From NCBI GenBank assembly GCA_025201845.1, contig MU604004.1:1-64000 (forward strand): a stretch of 64,000 bases of DNA, in the 5' to 3' direction. Positions 29,045-38,703 of the stretch are shown one piece after another. The notes beneath the pieces are model-generated. The model did not search any database, had not been told where the DNA came from, and worked only from the letters and a program-made list of their open reading frames with translations. The position numbers were made by a program, and so were the translations under genes. Every line of letters begins with the position of its first letter. Positions within the stretch are counted from its first letter, which is position 1. Source of the DNA: Martensiomyces pterosporus (taxonomy: Eukaryota > Kickxellomycota > Kickxellomycetes > Kickxellales > Kickxellaceae).

Positions 29045-30265
29045 ATGGCAGCACCGCTCTTCTCTCAGCAGCAACAACCGCACTCTCGTCTTGGAGGCGC
29101 AGGGACCACCCCGGGCGCATTGTTGGAGTTCAAGGCCGGCAGGCTGTTTCGTGATGGGGAAACCAACTGGGTCCGGCCTGATCCACGCAAGGGCCTCTGC
29201 TTTCTGAAGAAGGAGGACGACGGCCTCTTGCGCTTCTGCTGGAAGGACCGCCAGGCCAACCAGGTGGACGAGGAGCTCATTGTGTTCCCCGGCGACGTTA
29301 CTTTTGAAAAGGTCCAGCAGTCAAGCGGCCGCGTCTACGTTCTTAAATTCAAGTCATCGGCGCAGCGCCAGTTCTTCTGGATCCAGGAGCCCGCCACCGC
29401 CACTGTGGCCGACGACGACAAGGCGATCGCACACAGCGTCAATGTGCTCTTGAGCAGCGAGGACGGGAGTGACTCGGATGGCGACGATCTGGACTTTGGC
29501 GACGATGCGGTGCCCATGGATGACGATACAGATATCCGCATGCTCTTGGGGCAGCCGGTTAACGAGGCCGAGCTCAGGTCGCCCACGCTGTTGAGGAGAC
29601 GTAACTCGCGCGAAGCGGAGGTTCTTAGCCACCACAGGGAGCAGTCGGCCTTGGCGCAGGAAAACTCGGATCTCTCGCATGGTGCCCTGCCATCGGCGCA
29701 GGTTGGTGGTGTGCCTGGCAATAGCTTGCGCAGAGGGTCGCGCGAGGGCGGATCGGACATCACGTCGATCGGTAGTAGCAGCGGTGGCGGCATTGGCAGC
29801 ATGAGCCCCGCTGAGCTCAACAACCTGCGGCAGCTTCTCTCCAGCATCAGAGTGCCCGAGGACTATGCCTCGGCACGTGGGCGCGGTGCCGGTGCGCTGA
29901 AGCTAGGCGATGTGCTGACCCCGCAGAATCTGGCTGCTGTCTTGCGCGACGACAAGCTGCGCCAGTCCCTGTTCCCTACGCTGCCGGAGGACATTCCGCA
30001 TACGGAGGGGTCACTCGACCAGGTGGTCAGAAGCCCGCAGTTCCAGCAGGCACTCAATTCCCTGTCCTACGTGCTCGAGTCTGGTCAGATCGCACCGCTT
30101 GTCAGCCAGCTCGGGCTGGAGCCGGAGGCAAGCACCAGTGTCGAGGCATTTCTGCAGGCTATTGAGAAGCAGGTCGAAAAGGAAAATCAGAGCGATTCTT
30201 CGGCAGGCGGCAAGGAAGCCTCGAACAATGACACTGGTGGTGGTGACGCTGCAATGAAGGAGTAA
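29045..30265 (+). CDS. RPN13: Proteasomal ubiquitin receptor Rpn13/ADRM1 (406 aa)
   Basis: Binds ubiquitin chains at the 19S cap and, in the long form, recruits the deubiquitinase Uch37. The N-terminal Pru domain (about 24-130) shows LLEFKAGRLFRDGETNWVRP, KGLCFLKKEDDGLLRFCWKD and the Phe-rich end YVLKFKSSAQRQFFWIQEP. After an acidic/Ser linker, the C-terminal DEUBAD domain (about 270-385) reads LKLGDVLTPQNLAAVLRDDK, then LFPTLPEDIP and SPQFQQALNSLSYVLESGQI. Total length is essentially that of human ADRM1 (407 aa), unlike the short yeast protein, so a Uch37-type partner is predicted elsewhere. The ATG at 29045 is chosen because the Pru domain begins 24 residues later; the upstream extension (to 28790) is leader. 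Confidence 0.95.
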   Translation: MAAPLFSQQQQPHSRLGGAGTTPGALLEFKAGRLFRDGETNWVRPDPRKGLCFLKKEDDGLLRFCWKDRQANQVDEELIVFPGDVTFEKVQQSSGRVYVLKFKSSAQRQFFWIQEPATATVADDDKAIAHSVNVLLSSEDGSDSDGDDLDFGDDAVPMDDDTDIRMLLGQPVNEAELRSPTLLRRRNSREAEVLSHHREQSALAQENSDLSHGALPSAQVGGVPGNSLRRGSREGGSDITSIGSSSGGGIGSMSPAELNNLRQLLSSIRVPEDYASARGRGAGALKLGDVLTPQNLAAVLRDDKLRQSLFPTLPEDIPHTEGSLDQVVRSPQFQQALNSLSYVLESGQIAPLVSQLGLEPEASTSVEAFLQAIEKQVEKENQSDSSAGGKEASNNDTGGGDAAMKE

Positions 30266-31315
30266 ATGAAGCAAGTGCTCTATTCTGTTCTATTCTCCTG
30301 CCTTGTCTTTCTGTGTCCCGCATCGTTTTGTTTGTGTGAACCCAGCCGGATGATTCAAAGCAAATAAACTCTATTTGCGCCAGAAAGCACCATGCTGGCG
30401 TTGCAGCAGAGCCGTTGTTGAGATCGGGAACGCGGCCAGCACTCTTCTCTGCTCGCTCTGGCCATTCGCCCGAGTTGATTCTCTTGCTCTTGCCGCCGGA
30501 GCCCCCCTCATGCGCAAGCTTAAAGAGCAATCTATGCAAATCTACGAGACAACAACACCACGCAGATGAATCGCGCCCCATTCATATGCATATTTTCCAA
30601 TTTAGACTTTTCCGTTGCCCACACCATGGCCGCCTTTGTGTGTGTGGTTGCTTTTTGTTTCTCTCGCCAATGCACATGCATAGGCACACATTGTACATGC
30701 ATGTATCCCGGATGTTTTGCATTCTCGTCGTCTGCATGCTGCTGTTTGTTGCTGCTGCTGCTGCTATCGAGATTCCCGCCCATTCTTCCTCTTCCCATGG
30801 CTGTAGAAAAGGACAAGCGAAGCAGAGCAGCTTCTGGTAGATACACACACAGATTTCTCGCTTTGTTTTCCAAATAAAGGAGGGTGCCGATGGCTGAAAA
30901 GAAAAGAAAAGAAAAAGTAGAAACGAGGGCGCTCTTGCTACACGCATTGTTGCCGCACACACGTACAGAGGAAACCCTCCCAAATATGGAGTCTACGAGT
31001 GCACGCACGCATATTCTCGCCGCCGCACACATCTGCTTATATGTGGTGGTTGTCCAATTGTTGTCGATGGTTGCACTCGCTGCTTGCATTGTCGAGGACA
31101 GCGAGTCAAGCCTCCGTTTAAATGCCAGCGGCAATGCGGGAGAAGAAGACAGTCGTCCTAATCGAAACAACCGACAGAAATAGCACAGGCATAATATCCG
31201 CCCAGTGCCCTAAAGTAGTGGTGCTCGCCCATTTGACTCCCACACGGCAGCGGCGAGTTTTTGTCTTCCACCCCCGAGTCACGCTATGCAGGTGGCTTAA
31301 TGCATGCGACGTTCT
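30266..31315. other. Convergent intergenic region
   Basis: Contains 3' flanks of RPN13 and the large minus-strand gene. A minus-strand frame of 212 codons (30532-31170) shows no domain and ordinary non-coding composition. AATAAA occurs at 30363-30368, a plausible RPN13 polyadenylation signal. Confidence 0.45.
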
Positions 31316-34300
31316 CTACAGAAGGTCCATGAACGCCGCCATATGCCGGAGCATGCTGAATCCCTGCGGGCCATGAAGAATCGTCAGAAACTCCCCCATC
31401 CTGCCCACCTCCCCCACCATGTCCACGCCAAGCCGTCCGTAGTCCCTGGCCGCCAGCGCTTGAGCATCCGCACACGCCTCCAGCGCCAGCCCTGCCTTGC
31501 TGGCATTCCAATGCCCCTCCACCACATCCTCAACCGTACACGTGTCGTCCAACTCGTGCTCGAAGAGGGTCCTGTAGATATACACGGTTTGCTGGTACGC
31601 CCACGACTTGCCATGCTCCTTGGGACGTACATGGTGCATGTGCTCGGCAATAAGCTCATACACATCTTGTGTATACATGCGCATTTCCGGCTGCTCCAAA
31701 AAGCCCCCCGAGACAGGGGCTTGCAGTGGAGCCCCCTTCTCAAAAGCGAGCCGAGAGTCGCCGTAGTTGTTGGCGGCCCTGCTGACTTCCATAGACGGCA
31801 AAGGGAGCAGGCTGTGTGAGCAGAGCGTGTTGCGGATTGCCATCCATCGCGTCATCCCCATGCCTGCCGTAATGAGCATCATGGACTTGAGCGTCAGTAT
31901 CTCGCGAGCTACCTTGGTGGCAACAAAGTCTTGCCGCACTGCCCGGGTTCCGCCCATGCGAGCTGGGAATGTCCCGGCAAGCTGGCCCATGAGCCCAGTG
32001 TGCCCGATTCCTACCTCGCGATCTACGGTGGTTGTGGAAGACGGCAGTTGGCTCCTGTTACTCTGCTCCTTGGCCTGTTTAGGTGTCGCTGGCAGAGTGC
32101 TGGCCTTGGACGGTGTCGATGGTGGCGATTGTTGGAAGGTTTGCAGCAGGCCGTTTGTCTCCACGGCACCCTCGTTGCTCTTCACCCTTGTCCCATGCAT
32201 GGAGCCGTTCTCAGTACCCCCGTTCAACTTTGCATTCGCGCTTGGGCAAGGCTCTGGCGATCCGTAATCTGCATTGCCGTCGTCAGCAAAGTAGTCCGCA
32301 TCCCTGGCCGAAGGGGTCGTCAGCGCCGAAGTCGTGTTCCCAGTGCCACCGCTTTCGCTTGTGCTGCTGGGCGACGCCGACTCCAATGGAGACAGAATCA
32401 TCTGCGCCGTCGCTACAGGCGAGCTTGCTGGTGTACCGCTATGGTGGTTAGCGGAGGTAGCAAACAAGCTGTTGCTGATGACAGTCTGCGAAATGGCATG
32501 CATCTGCCCGACCATCTCGTTAATGGACTCGAATGCCGGAATGACAAAGGCAGTCAGCCGCTCCTCCCAGTTCCACACATACCCGTGCCATGCTGGATCC
32601 GCTATGGCCTGGCCACCGTCCACATTGGTGCTGTCGTGTCCAGCTGCGCTTGGGTATGCGCAGAATGGCCGACCAAAGCAGGCCATCGAGGCGCGGTGGA
32701 GTAGCTCGTGGTTGAATTCGTCGATGCCAAATGTCACGCGCAGCAAGGCAGCCCTGTCCTTGGCAGGCACCATATCTGGGGGTGCGCTCGTATGGCTGGT
32801 CCGCCGTGACGGTGGCGACATGTGTAGCTGACCCGTGTGTACATTGCCACCTGGGACAAGTAGGCGAGGTGGCGAAAGGCTGTCGCAGTGTCTGTGGTTG
32901 AGGATGCTGCCCAATGACAGCCTCTGCCGTCTCTGCCGCTGCCTTTCTGGGATCTGGCGACCACCACCACATGGTTTTGTGCTCCAAGTGCTGTGGTCCG
33001 CTGACTCGGTGCTGCTTGCTGTCGTCGACTGACGGCAGCGATGCCCACCGCCTCCTGATAGAGAAGCAGCGTGGTGTGGTGACGGCACCTCAAGAGAATG
33101 CGTCCTCGAGAGCGAGTGCACGCTTAGCTGGTCGGTGTGTGCGCCTCCGGATTCGCCAGTCGAGTGCCCAGCACCAACTGCACCCTTGCTGCCATTTTCT
33201 CCATCGACCGAAGGCGAGATGCGCGGGGTTATGCGCGGACTCGGCAGATTGCTTGAATGCGAGGTCGCATCCCTGCCATCCCTGCCATCCCTGCCATCCC
33301 TGCCATCCCTGCCATCCCTGGGTGTCTTTTCCTCGTGCGCAATGGTTGCAGCAGTCAATGTAGACAACTCGAATTTACCCGGGTGCGCATGCTCCTCAGC
33401 TGGGTTTTCCCTCTCAGCACACCCACCAACAGGATCCTCCTGCTCTACCACTGCCAAGGCCGCGGTGCTTTCCAATATCACCATTTCGGGAACCGCCATT
33501 GTCTGCCCCCTTGTCTGCCCGGCTGGGTGCAGGAGCGATGACGCCTGTGCATGCCCACCATCTCGCTTTTGCTCCCATGCGTCGATTCTATCCGAACGCC
33601 TGCTGCCCTCCCTTGGCTGATTCGTTGGCGTGTGCAGCAGGCTCTGCTCTTGCTTCCCCCCACTGCTGTCGATCCACGGAGGCTTAGCCTCATCGCTGGC
33701 ATTATCGCCATTATTGTCATTGGCAGGGGAATGCGAGTGCATAGTGTATCCCTCCAATCCGCCGCTCGGCGGCATCGCGCATTCCGACGGCTCCACCACT
33801 GGTGCCCTTGTAGCTGCTGCTGCTGCTGCTGCCACTGCTTGGTCCTCGGGGTGCTGCATTGCGAGGGAGGCCTCTTCCAAGACACCCTCAAACACACGCG
33901 TGATCTGCGCAAGCACGCCATACAGCGTGTACCAAGACTGAAGGAAATTGAAGCACAGCGAGCTGTCCAATTCGACAAGCCGGCGCAGCAACCTGCATTG
34001 CTCCACAACCGCCCTCTGGATCTTTATCCACTCCTTGCGCACCCTCTTTTTGTCCGCTGCTCCGCTGCCGCTGCCGCTGCCCATGGCTGTGTTTGGAGAT
34101 GCCATCGGGTCGCTGCTCCACCTGCCCATCTGACGATTATTCGGCGAAGATGGTGAGCGCATGGCTTGCTGCTGCTGCTGAGATACAAGGTGCATGACCC
34201 TGGCTTCAATGAGCTCCCAGGTCTCGTGAAACACTGCAAAAATGTCAACAAAGCGGACGATGTGCGAGGCCACCACATCTTGGTACTCAAACAGCAGAGT

Positions 34301-37300
34301 ACAGGCAAGGCGGTAGAACGAGGCGGGGAATACCAGCCGCAACTCGTCCATATACTGTGCTTGCTTTGAGGCCCCTTCGGTTGGGGGCAACAGGTGCGCC
34401 GACCGGGCAGCAGAAAAGTGCTGCGAGGGCGTGGTGTAGCTGTTAGGGCCGTTGCAGCTCGACGTGCTAGCAGCCACCGAACCAGCTCTTAGAATCGGCT
34501 CTTTGTCCTGTCCGCAGCTCGGAGCTTCACTGACACACTGATTGATGCTGGCCAGGATGCTGATCCCCCGGCTAGCCAGCGCCTCGCAAATCGTGGTGGC
34601 ACGCTGGACGGCTGTAAGATGCGGTCGAACAAGGCGCTCAAACTCAGCCAGTGGAGCCGGCTGCGACTTTCCTGCAGGTCCCCGAGCACCCAGCACACCC
34701 GCTCCATGGCCCTGCTGCCGCTTGGTGGCACCGCTAGCATAGCGGGCGAATATCCTGTGGATCAATTCATGGCTATGCTCACACGCAGCGACCACCAACT
34801 GGCCAGCAGCCAATTTGGTTTCGAATGCGTCCATGCTAGCGTCAGCCATATCCAAATGCTTTACATCAATGCGATGGATCTCGTCGATACCCAGCACTGC
34901 GATATCACGCCACATCTTGGGCAATTCGGCAGCAGTCATCGTCTTGCTCGGCCGCGACAACAACCGGACGCATGCGGTGATTATTCGTTTGTTGGCGATG
35001 AGCATCGTGCGTATCTCGCGCTCCATTGCAGCATCCGTGCGTGTGAGGTGCCTGTTCTTGTGCCGCAGTTTGCGTAGTCGGTGGAGGTAGTGCCGCCGGC
35101 GAGACGACCTGCCTCCAGAGACACTGCCCTGTGCAGACTGATCAGCAGCTGAGCTTACCTGCATCCCAGACGATGACCCACTATGCGGACTAACAGAGCC
35201 TCGCGCTGGCGATCCGTACGGAGAGAGGCGCATCGAACCAGAGCTGAGGGCACTCGACCGTCTGCACCCTGATCTCTGCCGACGCACCTCATCAGCGCTG
35301 CTGCCGCCTGATTCATCTCTGTTGTCCAAGTGGTCGTGTGCCGCATCAGGTCCATCAGCGACGATGCCTATTCTCTGAGCAGCCTGCCTCAGTGCCCCTA
35401 TAGCATGACTAACCGCCGCCCTGCCAAGAGGAGCTATGCCTTGCCACCCCGCGTTCCCCTCAGGGGCCTGCTGCCCAGGGCTGCCCCCCTGCGCATCGAA
35501 ATTGCGGATGTCTCGCTTGCGGGCATAGTCCATACGCTTGTCCTGTATGCGGTACCACTCCTTCAGCACCAGAGCGATGCATGACTTCAGTGTGGTCTCG
35601 TTCAGCTGCCTGCGTGCCAGCAAGTGCCCCCTGATAAGGTCTGCTGCCATCGCTATGCCAAAAGGAGTCACCGCCGCCGAATAAATGGCGTTGTGCTTAC
35701 TTTCACGCTTGCTCTGGCTTGCGTGGCCTTCAAGCCGGACTCCAAGGACCTCAACCACGCTCCGCACGCATTCCTCGGGGATTGGCTTTTGCGCATATTC
35801 CTGCCTGATGGTCAGCAGAATGGCCGAAAAGTAATCCTTGAACAGCGTGAACATGGCTGGCGTCGTGCACTGGAATATCCCGCACAGCAGGGTCAGGCCC
35901 AGAGACTCAAACGTCGGGCGATCGATTTTGTCACCGACCCACGAGGGCACCTCGCCTTCATCACTGTCGTCCCTGGACGCCAGGTAATATGGAATCGACC
36001 TGATGTCCATATGGTCCGCATAGAACTGGTTGTCGAATAGCAGCAGCGGCTCATTGCCGTATTCCGCCGCCCCAGCTGCTGCCACTGCTGCTCTTATGTA
36101 CTCTATCGCATGGAACTTCAGTCGCAGACTCACCAGGGGATCGAGTCTGGCAGCTGCCGTTGCCCGCGAGGATTTGTAGATGCAGCGGAGAACTTGTCGC
36201 ACGGGCTTTTGGTACACCAGCTCGCACACCTTGTTCATCTGCTCATGCTTGTTCATCAGCTCCAAGCCGACGTTCTGCTGGTAAAACTCTGGCAGATTGC
36301 CGCTGGTGCGAATGCGCTCGGCCACAAGACGACCAATGCTCAAAACTACTTCGCCAGAGATCACGTATTCTGCCGCCTTGTCCGTCCCTGCCAGCTGCTC
36401 GCTTGCACCCGCACTTACAGCAGCTCTTGCTAACTCGCTGTCTTTGATGCTCTCGGGCGTGGAGATGGCGAAGATGCGGCGGTAAACATCGGAAAGCAAG
36501 TACCGGTCAAGGAGCTCCGCCAAAACAGCCTCTGCTTGCTGTGCTACCACCCGATAGTCATACACGGGCCGTCGCATGTTGGGCACTCGGCCATCCATCT
36601 CGTCCCTCCGATCGCGATTAACCAGGGTGAGGAAATGGAACAGCCCACGGCCGATCAGCGGCGCAAGACGCGATCCCAGAGCCCCAGAGGCACGGCCCGA
36701 CGAGATGCACCGGCAGATATCCAGCATCAACTGTTTCTCGCGCAGCTGCACAAGTGCGCTGTCCAGTCGCCGGAGAATGTTGGTCACTGCGCAAGCAACG
36801 TCATCCACCAGGCCGTCCGTGTCGCTGAAGTCGTACTTGTACACGATGATGAAGAGGTTCTCCATCCAGTTGAGGATCAACGCCGGCGTGTAGCTGGCAA
36901 ATATGTCTGGGTGGTGGAAGAAGGCAGCAGTGGGTCGGATAAACGCCCTGCCTATCTCACTCGCATACGGTGACTTGTCTTTCTGGTGCTTCCCCGATGG
37001 TGCTGCTGGTGTCTCAGCTGCGCCGGGTACTGTTCTTGAGCCATTGGAAACCCCGGCTGATGATGTGAATGTGAATGCAGGGCGGGAAGCGCGTGCTGTT
37101 TCGCTCTTGCCGTTGCTGGCTTCGGATAGTGCGATGCTTACTCCCTCCAGCGTATGCTTGACACCGGTGCCTGTTTGCGCACGTGCTCTGTGTTTCTGAG
37201 AACCCTGCTGTCGCCACTTTGCTGCGCGGGTCAGCAGCCCAGTGGATATATTCTGTGATCTGGCTAGTTTAGGGATGCTGGCCACCGACGCTGGCTCAGT

Positions 37301-38176
37301 CAAGTGCGGTGTGCTTCTTGGTGTGTTTACATGAGCAAGCGGTTTCTCCATATCGACCTCGGGAATGCCGCTGGGATAGCTGGTAGCAGTCTGTTCGCCG
37401 TAAGCCATATTTTCTGGGTGAGCACCTGGGCTCCACCGCGTGTTCAGCACAATCTTCATTCCAGCCAAGACCGCCTGCAGAACGCCCCTTTGCTTTGCGC
37501 ACAGGTGCTCGTCGCGACACGAATAGTCGTAGAACGCACCCGTACGTATCCCTCCATATGCTACGCGCACATAGTTCTCAGCACCAGGCGCTCCGTCAGC
37601 GGCTAGCCTGATGCCATGGTACCCGGCCAGGCAGGCGACAAAAGCCTGGAACAAAACAAACGTGTTCCTGGTTATTGGCAGCTGGTTAGCCAGGTACTTG
37701 AACGCCAGGTGCAGCAGCAGCTCCGCCATATCAAGCTCCAGATCGCTGACCTCCATTGCAGCCAGCTCAAACCTCTTTTCCACGCTTTCTTGGCCGCTAG
37801 CCAGCGCGTGCCAGAACTCCATGATCTTCACGCCGTATTGGGCCGCCAGGATATTCAGGATGGCCGACCAGCTAAGTGCCTGCCATTGCTGCAGTGCACG
37901 CGCCAGATAGATCAGGGTTTCGAGGACCTGGCGCTGCTCCTTGTGGCTGGTTCCCGGCAGGTATTGGCTCAAAGCTAGCGTGATGTTGGCTCGCTGGAGG
38001 TCCAAAAGACTGCTGACCATCTCGATGCACCGCATGCGCACGGCGCTGGCTGTCGAAAGGAACGCGACACGCAGGACGAGAAGGTCATTGACGAGCTGCC
38101 GCTGCTGCGTTTCCTGGTTTAGAATCGACGATGAGAGCAAGGAGATACGCTGGAATGCATCGGCGAGATCGTCCAT
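31316..38176 (-). CDS. Very large protein of unknown function (2286 aa)
   Basis: A single uninterrupted frame of 6.9 kb starting MDDLADAFQRISLLSSSILN. The N-terminal 700 residues are mostly helical and HEAT/armadillo-like by eye (leucine-rich helices such as LLLHLAFKYLANQLP, ALILNWMENLFIIVYKYDFS). Low-complexity segments alternate with further helical blocks near 780-870, 1060-1110, 1240-1330 and 1380-1430, and the C-terminal 350 residues again look folded. About residues 1620-1640 are five GRD triplets from a minisatellite. I see no kinase, GAP, GEF or membrane signature and I do not recognise the family; a large scaffold is the most one can infer. The frame is clean across strand-wide Ser-rich stretches, so it is very probably a real gene. 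Confidence 0.8.
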   Translation of the reverse strand: MDDLADAFQRISLLSSSILNQETQQRQLVNDLLVLRVAFLSTASAVRMRCIEMVSSLLDLQRANITLALSQYLPGTSHKEQRQVLETLIYLARALQQWQALSWSAILNILAAQYGVKIMEFWHALASGQESVEKRFELAAMEVSDLELDMAELLLHLAFKYLANQLPITRNTFVLFQAFVACLAGYHGIRLAADGAPGAENYVRVAYGGIRTGAFYDYSCRDEHLCAKQRGVLQAVLAGMKIVLNTRWSPGAHPENMAYGEQTATSYPSGIPEVDMEKPLAHVNTPRSTPHLTEPASVASIPKLARSQNISTGLLTRAAKWRQQGSQKHRARAQTGTGVKHTLEGVSIALSEASNGKSETARASRPAFTFTSSAGVSNGSRTVPGAAETPAAPSGKHQKDKSPYASEIGRAFIRPTAAFFHHPDIFASYTPALILNWMENLFIIVYKYDFSDTDGLVDDVACAVTNILRRLDSALVQLREKQLMLDICRCISSGRASGALGSRLAPLIGRGLFHFLTLVNRDRRDEMDGRVPNMRRPVYDYRVVAQQAEAVLAELLDRYLLSDVYRRIFAISTPESIKDSELARAAVSAGASEQLAGTDKAAEYVISGEVVLSIGRLVAERIRTSGNLPEFYQQNVGLELMNKHEQMNKVCELVYQKPVRQVLRCIYKSSRATAAARLDPLVSLRLKFHAIEYIRAAVAAAGAAEYGNEPLLLFDNQFYADHMDIRSIPYYLASRDDSDEGEVPSWVGDKIDRPTFESLGLTLLCGIFQCTTPAMFTLFKDYFSAILLTIRQEYAQKPIPEECVRSVVEVLGVRLEGHASQSKRESKHNAIYSAAVTPFGIAMAADLIRGHLLARRQLNETTLKSCIALVLKEWYRIQDKRMDYARKRDIRNFDAQGGSPGQQAPEGNAGWQGIAPLGRAAVSHAIGALRQAAQRIGIVADGPDAAHDHLDNRDESGGSSADEVRRQRSGCRRSSALSSGSMRLSPYGSPARGSVSPHSGSSSGMQVSSAADQSAQGSVSGGRSSRRRHYLHRLRKLRHKNRHLTRTDAAMEREIRTMLIANKRIITACVRLLSRPSKTMTAAELPKMWRDIAVLGIDEIHRIDVKHLDMADASMDAFETKLAAGQLVVAACEHSHELIHRIFARYASGATKRQQGHGAGVLGARGPAGKSQPAPLAEFERLVRPHLTAVQRATTICEALASRGISILASINQCVSEAPSCGQDKEPILRAGSVAASTSSCNGPNSYTTPSQHFSAARSAHLLPPTEGASKQAQYMDELRLVFPASFYRLACTLLFEYQDVVASHIVRFVDIFAVFHETWELIEARVMHLVSQQQQQAMRSPSSPNNRQMGRWSSDPMASPNTAMGSGSGSGAADKKRVRKEWIKIQRAVVEQCRLLRRLVELDSSLCFNFLQSWYTLYGVLAQITRVFEGVLEEASLAMQHPEDQAVAAAAAAATRAPVVEPSECAMPPSGGLEGYTMHSHSPANDNNGDNASDEAKPPWIDSSGGKQEQSLLHTPTNQPREGSRRSDRIDAWEQKRDGGHAQASSLLHPAGQTRGQTMAVPEMVILESTAALAVVEQEDPVGGCAERENPAEEHAHPGKFELSTLTAATIAHEEKTPRDGRDGRDGRDGRDGRDATSHSSNLPSPRITPRISPSVDGENGSKGAVGAGHSTGESGGAHTDQLSVHSLSRTHSLEVPSPHHAASLSGGGGHRCRQSTTASSTESADHSTWSTKPCGGGRQIPERQRQRRQRLSLGSILNHRHCDSLSPPRLLVPGGNVHTGQLHMSPPSRRTSHTSAPPDMVPAKDRAALLRVTFGIDEFNHELLHRASMACFGRPFCAYPSAAGHDSTNVDGGQAIADPAWHGYVWNWEERLTAFVIPAFESINEMVGQMHAISQTVISNSLFATSANHHSGTPASSPVATAQMILSPLESASPSSTSESGGTGNTTSALTTPSARDADYFADDGNADYGSPEPCPSANAKLNGGTENGSMHGTRVKSNEGAVETNGLLQTFQQSPPSTPSKASTLPATPKQAKEQSNRSQLPSSTTTVDREVGIGHTGLMGQLAGTFPARMGGTRAVRQDFVATKVAREILTLKSMMLITAGMGMTRWMAIRNTLCSHSLLPLPSMEVSRAANNYGDSRLAFEKGAPLQAPVSGGFLEQPEMRMYTQDVYELIAEHMHHVRPKEHGKSWAYQQTVYIYRTLFEHELDDTCTVEDVVEGHWNASKAGLALEACADAQALAARDYGRLGVDMVGEVGRMGEFLTILHGPQGFSMLRHMAAFMDLL
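33271..33320. repeat. 9-base minisatellite inside the 2286-aa gene
   Basis: Five exact copies of CCCTGCCAT (33271-33315) plus a partial sixth. On the minus strand they encode Gly-Arg-Asp repeats, and as each unit is three codons the frame is kept. Confidence 0.85.
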
Positions 38177-38703
38177 CCGCTTTCAAGGGTCCCTCGAGTG
38201 TGCAGAGGTGTTCGGAACAAGAGGTCGAATATTAAGGTGCGGGGGGGGGTATTATTTAAATGAGGCAGGTTACGACAGCGGGTCCAAAAGAGAAGACAAT
38301 GGAGACCCGCTTCTTGCTCAATAAATAGTGCGTCGGTTCTATGGCACTTTCTTTCTGTGCAACCTCACTGATTTACACATTTTTTGTCTGGAACCCTGCG
38401 GTGGAGGGACTGCTGCTTAGTTGGCTGACATCACCGCCATGCTCGGGACAGCCTGGGCAGAGGAAAGCGAGAAAGCGAGTGCCCATTTGGGGCTAGCGGG
38501 GCTAGCAGCCCGCTGGCTTTCTCTGCGGCGTGTGCGAGAAGCTCTGCTTGAAGCTGAACTGCGATTCACGTGACTGGCAGATTTGTGTTGGCTCACCAAG
38601 GAAACGCTGGCTGGGGGCGCCTCCCTTTCCTCTCCTTCGCGCACATTTTTATTTTGTTTTCCCAGCCATTCTCAGAGCCAGCATTTTTTGAAAACAGGCG
38701 GGA
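38177..38703. other. Divergent intergenic region
   Basis: Upstream of the 2286-aa gene (minus) and the cysteine synthase-like gene (plus). A G-run near 38240, TATTTAAAT near 38254 and CAATAAATA near 38319 are the only features; the last two could be TATA elements. Confidence 0.4.
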
